Below, piece after piece: positions 5,861-8,761 of a stretch of 8,761 bases of DNA. Origin of the DNA: Flavobacteriaceae bacterium. Lineage in GTDB: Bacteria; Bacteroidota; Bacteroidia; Flavobacteriales; Flavobacteriaceae. The stretch spans positions 8,055 through 16,815 of the forward strand of contig PAYI01000022.1 of the NCBI GenBank assembly GCA_002714815.1. The letters run 5' to 3'. Position 1 is the first letter of the stretch, and each line of letters opens with the position of its first letter. The notes beneath the pieces are model-generated. The model did no database searches. It was not told the origin of the DNA and worked only from the letters and a program-made list of their open reading frames with translations. The position numbers and the translations under genes were made by a program.

Positions 5861-6094
5861 ATGATTATACCTGTCAAGTGTTTTACCTGTGGAAATGTAT
5901 TAGGAGACAAATATTTATATTACGTAAAAGAAGTGCGTAAAATTAAAATTTCAAAAAATATGAATACTAATGAGGTAATTTATATTGATAATAAATTGAT
6001 TAAAAAAACTCCAGAGGGAGCAGTTTTAGATAAATTAAATTTAACCAAAATGTGTTGTAGAAGACATATGCTAACTCACGTTGATATTGTATAA
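5861..6094 (+). CDS. RPB10: DNA-directed RNA polymerase subunit RPB10 (RPABC5-like)
   Basis: A 77-residue protein that starts MIIPVKCFTCGNVLGDK, almost identical to the invariant N-terminus of eukaryotic and archaeal Rpb10/RpoN. The zinc-binding cysteines are C7, C10, C65 and C66, the last two in CCRRHMLTHVD, matching the family CCRRMLLAHVD block. Rpb10 is a small zinc-binding core subunit that bridges RPB3/RPB11 and RPB2 in assembly, so its presence beside RPB2 fits a virus-encoded multisubunit polymerase transcribing in the cytoplasm. Two departures from the cellular protein (about 67-70 residues) are visible. The spacing between the Cys pairs is about 21 residues longer, and the protein ends 11 residues after the second pair, lacking the usual C-terminal helix. 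An AAAATTGA early-promoter motif lies upstream. Confidence 0.96.
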   Translation: MIIPVKCFTCGNVLGDKYLYYVKEVRKIKISKNMNTNEVIYIDNKLIKKTPEGAVLDKLNLTKMCCRRHMLTHVDIV

Positions 6095-6120
6095 ATATTT
6101 AGTCAATATATTAAATATTT
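6093..6120 (+). terminator. Intergenic hairpin (9-bp stem, 10-nt loop) overlapping the RPB10 stop
   Basis: AAATATTTA (6093-6101) pairs with TAAATATTT (6112-6120), with loop 6102-6111, followed by further T residues (6121-6123). The left arm overlaps the RPB10 TAA. Candidate transcript-end hairpin for RPB10; the all-A/T stem is modest on its own. Confidence 0.5.
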
Positions 6121-6126
6121 TTTAAA

Positions 6127-6130
6127 TCTA
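6127..6130 (+). promoter_or_regulatory. Possible late-promoter TCTA core
   Basis: TCTA in an AT-rich context, starting 16 bases before the ATG at 6143. It matches the core of the late motif reported for Cafeteria roenbergensis virus. The call is weak because it is a 4-base match. It parallels the TCTA before the other basic-protein gene at 4752. Confidence 0.3.
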
Positions 6131-6142
6131 ATCAGTATTTAT

Positions 6143-6700
6143 ATGACATTAACAAGAAGATATAGAAAAAACTTAAAGGGTGGAAAAAGAAGAAAAAGAA
6201 AAACAATAAGAAGAAAAAGAAAAGCAAAAAAGAGAACACGAAGAAGAAAAATGAAAGGAGGAGCTAGAATGCGATTAACAAGAATGAATAGACAATTATC
6301 TGCGTTGAAAAGAAAAATAAGGAAGCGTCAACGAGGTGGATGTTCTACATATAAATGTAATTATCCATCAAATGTTGGAGAGATTTTTACAGGAATTCCT
6401 TTAAATAAAAATCCTTTTTTACCTGATCCCAAATATGGAAATTCTAATATTAGATCACGTCAAAAAGGTGGAGGGTTAATGGATGATATAGGTTTAGGCG
6501 ATGTTTTATTAAATTATTATAAAGGAACAAATGCTATTTCAAATCAACCCATAAGATACAAAGGAGGAAAACCTTTAATGAAAGCAGACCCTATGTATCA
6601 GCCTAATTTATCAGCACCAGTTGCTGCAAAAATAACACCAAATGTCCCACAATTTTATAATGTTTCATCACAAAGTGCTGCTACAAACACCATCAACTAA
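6143..6700 (+). CDS. Basic protein with repeated K/R-Gly-Gly motifs, probable virion protein
   Basis: A 185-residue protein with no named family. Residues 1-66 are strongly basic (21 Arg plus many Lys). The rest is Pro/Asn/Gly-rich with little charge and includes KGGGLMDDIGLGDVLLNYY (108-126). A basic residue followed by Gly-Gly occurs five times: K12, K38, R64, K108 and K140, each followed by GG. Two cysteines (C67, C73) follow the third motif. Related giant-virus hypothetical proteins share this layout as far as I recall. Gly-Gly-x is the cleavage signal of virus-encoded SUMO-protease-like enzymes in African swine fever virus and adenovirus, so staged processing during virion assembly is possible but unproven. 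Arginines here use AGA for 16 of the 21 in the basic zone, the opposite of the 4752 gene. A DNA-binding core protein is the best guess. Confidence 0.75.
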   Translation: MTLTRRYRKNLKGGKRRKRKTIRRKRKAKKRTRRRKMKGGARMRLTRMNRQLSALKRKIRKRQRGGCSTYKCNYPSNVGEIFTGIPLNKNPFLPDPKYGNSNIRSRQKGGGLMDDIGLGDVLLNYYKGTNAISNQPIRYKGGKPLMKADPMYQPNLSAPVAAKITPNVPQFYNVSSQSAATNTIN

Positions 6701-6708
6701 TAATTTTT

Positions 6709-6720
6709 TTATTCGAATAA
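6709..6720. repeat. Perfect 12-bp palindrome TTATTCGAATAA between genes
   Basis: TTATTCGAATAA is its own reverse complement and lies in the 26-base gap between the 6143 gene and the ATG at 6727, right after a run of seven T. As a hairpin it could form only a 4-bp stem with a 4-nt loop, so it is not comparable to the terminator-like hairpins elsewhere. It could be a protein-binding palindrome or chance. Confidence 0.4.
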
Positions 6721-6726
6721 TATATA

Positions 6727-7056
6727 ATGCAAACATTAAAATTATTCAATTCATTGTGTGCCCCTGCTCAACTTTATTTAGGTATGTCTATTCTTGCTGT
6801 TTTAGTTCAATGTTATCAAAATATTGGTAATCCAAATGTTTTTGCTTGTGGATTAATGAAAGCAAATTCTCCTATCAATAATGTATTTTATATAGCATTT
6901 GAAGTTCTTTATGTATTAGGTTGGACATATTTACTTAATATTTTATGTAAAAAGGGTTACAAACAAATTTCCTGGTTATTAGTTTTGTTACCATTAATCG
7001 CTATGTTTATTCTTATTGGACTTGTTATTATGGTTCTCCAACAAAACAATCATTAA
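6727..7056 (+). CDS. Small membrane protein with about three transmembrane helices
   Basis: A 109-residue, very hydrophobic protein. Predicted membrane segments lie at about residues 14-30, 51-73 and 81-104, with a short basic loop KKGYK (75-79) between the last two and a polar tail QQNNH. The N-terminal block FNSLCAPAQLYLG and the following QN/C-containing loop have the look of a conserved motif. I recall similar small membrane proteins annotated as hypothetical in algal giant viruses, without a function. The ATG at 6727 is the first in frame, 26 bases after the previous stop. Cysteines C11, C29, C41 and C74 might matter. It may be an inner virion membrane protein; nothing in the sequence indicates transport or enzymatic activity. 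Confidence 0.8.
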   Translation: MQTLKLFNSLCAPAQLYLGMSILAVLVQCYQNIGNPNVFACGLMKANSPINNVFYIAFEVLYVLGWTYLLNILCKKGYKQISWLLVLLPLIAMFILIGLVIMVLQQNNH

Positions 7057-7089
7057 ATTAAAAGCAATTATATATTATCTTTTAATTTA
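7054..7089 (+). terminator. Intergenic hairpin (11-bp perfect stem, 14-nt loop) starting at the stop codon
   Basis: TAAATTAAAAG (7054-7064) pairs perfectly with CTTTTAATTTA (7079-7089), with loop 7065-7078. The left arm begins with the TAA stop of the 6727-7056 gene. A G/C pair closes the loop end. Candidate transcript-end hairpin for that gene, ending 13 bases before the first RPB2 ATG. Confidence 0.6.
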
Positions 7090-7102
7090 CATTTTAAAAA
7101 AA

Positions 7103-8761
7103 ATGCTAATGATATATTATATGAATCCAAATGATATTTCTTGGAAAACTATAGACAGATACTTCAATGATAATGAAAATGTAATTGTAAAACATCATCT
7201 TGATTCTTATAATTCATTTTTTTCACAAGGTATAAAAGAAATTTTTAAAGATAGAAATCCTCTTAGAATTTTTAAAGACTTAGACCAACAAACAAAACTT
7301 TATAAATACGAATGTGATATTTATTTAGGTGGTGAAAATGCTGACCGAATTTATTATGGAAAACCAATTATTTATGATGAAACAAGAGAGCATTATATGT
7401 ATCCTAATGAGGCACGATTAAGAAATATGACATATGGTTTTACAATACATTATGATGTTGTTATGAAAATTAGAATTTTAATTGATAAAGAAGACGGTTC
7501 AATTGGTAAAAATAAATTTGAAGTTCATAATGAGACACTAGAATTTGAAAAAGTTTATCTAGGTAAATTTCCTATTATGTTACAATCAGATAGATGTTTA
7601 TTACAGGGAATTAGTCCTGAAGCAAGATTTAATATGGGAGAATGTAGAAATGATCCGGGTGGTTATTTTATTATAGATGGTAATGAAAAGGTTATAGTTT
7701 CTCAAGAAGGAAGAGGAGATAACTTATTATATGTTTTAAAAGATATTAATGATATTTATTCTTATGCTGCTGAAATTAAATCTGTAAGTGAAGATGCTGC
7801 CAAACCCAAAAGAACTCTTTCTGTTAGAATAGTTAGAGAACAACCATCTCGAACAAATAATCAAATAGTTGTAAATATTCCACAAGTTAGAAAACCAGTT
7901 CCTCTTTTTATAGTTTTTCGAGCATTAGGTGTTATATCAGATAAAGAGATTATTCAAACTTGTCTTTTAGATATGAAAAAAAATGAAAATTTAATTGATT
8001 TATTTATACCAAGTGTTCACGATGCCGGTAATATTTTTACTCAACAAGCGGCTATTTCATATATTAGTTCATTGACTAAAGGGAAAACTAGATACCATAC
8101 TTTACAAATTTTGATGAACTACTTTTTACCTCATATAGGAGAATTAAACTTTAAAACAAAGGCATTATATTTAGGTTATATTGTAAAACGGCTTTTAGGT
8201 GTTTATACAGGTCAAGATAAACCAACAGATAGGGATAGTTATGAATTTAAAAGAATTTCAGTATCTGGACGATTAATTCATGATCTTTTTAGTGAATATT
8301 ATAAATTACAACTTGATGGTATATATCTTAAAATAGATAAAGAATTTTTATATAAAAAGAATAAAACTGCTTATAAGGGTATGGATTTTGTTAATTTATT
8401 TTTAAATAATCGTGAACTTTTTTTTAGTGAAAGAAATGTGGAAGTAGGATTTAGAAAAGCTTTCAAAGGAAATTGGGGAGCAACAGAACATACAAAAAAA
8501 CCAGGAGTTGCTCAAGAATTAAATAGACTTTCTTTTTTTGGATTTATTTGTCAATTACGCAAAACAAATTTACATATTTCTGCTGATGGAGCAAAAGTTG
8601 TAGCACCAAGACTTCTTCATTCTACACAATATGGTTTATTATGCCCTATCCATTCCCCAGATGGTGGTAATGTAGGATTACACAAACATCTTTCTACATC
8701 AACTATTATTACAAAAGGATGTTCTGGAAGACCTTATATTCGATATTTAAGAAAATTAAAT
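7103..8761 (+). CDS. RPB2: DNA-directed RNA polymerase subunit RPB2, N-terminal 553 residues (3'-truncated)
   Basis: The frame is open from the ATG at 7103 through the last base of the window, so the gene continues to the right; family members run to roughly 1,100-1,200 residues. Eukaryote-type second-largest-subunit blocks are recognisable in order. HHLDSYNSFF lies near the N-terminus. A protrusion block includes DPGGYFIIDGNEK (184-196), followed by VSQE. The lobe carries VPLFIVFRALG (266-276). The fork region has LNRLSFF (from 473) and LRKTN (485-489). PRLLHSTQYGLLCP continues into HSPDGGNVGL (502-526), the counterpart of cellular PRQLHNTHWG and PEGQACGL. The catalytic C-terminal half (hybrid-binding, wall, zinc clamp) lies outside. 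No intron or intein breaks the visible part. Three in-frame ATGs (7103, 7109, 7121) compete as start; 7121 has the ATATTAT-type leader seen before other genes. The subunit forms one half of the catalytic cleft of the viral polymerase, together with the nearby RPB10. Confidence 0.95.
   Translation, partial: MLMIYYMNPNDISWKTIDRYFNDNENVIVKHHLDSYNSFFSQGIKEIFKDRNPLRIFKDLDQQTKLYKYECDIYLGGENADRIYYGKPIIYDETREHYMYPNEARLRNMTYGFTIHYDVVMKIRILIDKEDGSIGKNKFEVHNETLEFEKVYLGKFPIMLQSDRCLLQGISPEARFNMGECRNDPGGYFIIDGNEKVIVSQEGRGDNLLYVLKDINDIYSYAAEIKSVSEDAAKPKRTLSVRIVREQPSRTNNQIVVNIPQVRKPVPLFIVFRALGVISDKEIIQTCLLDMKKNENLIDLFIPSVHDAGNIFTQQAAISYISSLTKGKTRYHTLQILMNYFLPHIGELNFKTKALYLGYIVKRLLGVYTGQDKPTDRDSYEFKRISVSGRLIHDLFSEYYKLQLDGIYLKIDKEFLYKKNKTAYKGMDFVNLFLNNRELFFSERNVEVGFRKAFKGNWGATEHTKKPGVAQELNRLSFFGFICQLRKTNLHISADGAKVVAPRLLHSTQYGLLCPIHSPDGGNVGLHKHLSTSTIITKGCSGRPYIRYLRKLN

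Noticed and set aside
6642..6830. Plus-strand open frame bridging the end of the 6143 gene and the start of the 6727 gene
   Set aside because: It lies in another frame across two better-supported genes and the gap between them, and its product has no coherent pattern.

Overview
The window reads as part of the genome of a large eukaryote-infecting DNA virus of the Nucleocytoviricota, most likely order Imitervirales (Mimivirus relatives, with the algal or mesomimivirus side as the best guess). Three things support this. It encodes eukaryote-type RNA polymerase subunits (RPB10 and the N-terminal half of RPB2). It encodes a MutS7-type mismatch-repair protein with a C-terminal HNH nuclease, an arrangement known from giant viruses and octocoral mitochondria. 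The DNA is very AT-rich and packed with same-strand genes, with short gaps that nearly all hold a perfect hairpin, as described for Mimivirus transcript ends. The placement below phylum level is inference.

Layout, all on the + strand. 1-324: C-terminal end of a basic protein of unknown function. 332-622: small two-helix membrane protein. 670-1647: glycosyltransferase resembling the N-terminal domain of collagen galactosyltransferases. 1708-4695: MutS7. 4752-5246: extremely basic, Ala/Lys/Arg-rich protein with a 41-residue tail made only of K, R, S and T. 5288-5818: single-pass membrane protein with eight Cys after the membrane segment. 5861-6094: RPB10. 6143-6700: second basic protein with repeated K/R-Gly-Gly motifs. 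6727-7056: three-helix membrane protein. 7103 to the window end: RPB2, open at the right edge (553 codons seen). No gap between genes exceeds about 62 bases, and I see no RNA gene, mobile element or CRISPR array.

Functionally the block mixes transcription (RPB10, RPB2), genome maintenance (MutS7), probable virion or DNA-packaging proteins (the two basic proteins), membrane proteins that may belong to the virion, and protein or glycan modification (the glycosyltransferase). RPB10 has a perfect copy of the Mimivirus-type early promoter AAAATTGA upstream. The two basic-protein genes each have a TCTA in AT-rich DNA just before the start, like the late motif reported for Cafeteria roenbergensis virus. 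The regulatory assignments are inference from motif matches only.

The most notable points are: hairpins in seven of eight gaps, one of them containing the next gene's start codon; a sharp switch to CGC arginine codons in the tail of the first basic protein; K/R-Gly-Gly motifs shared by three basic proteins; and an RPB10 with an enlarged loop and a missing C-terminal tail.
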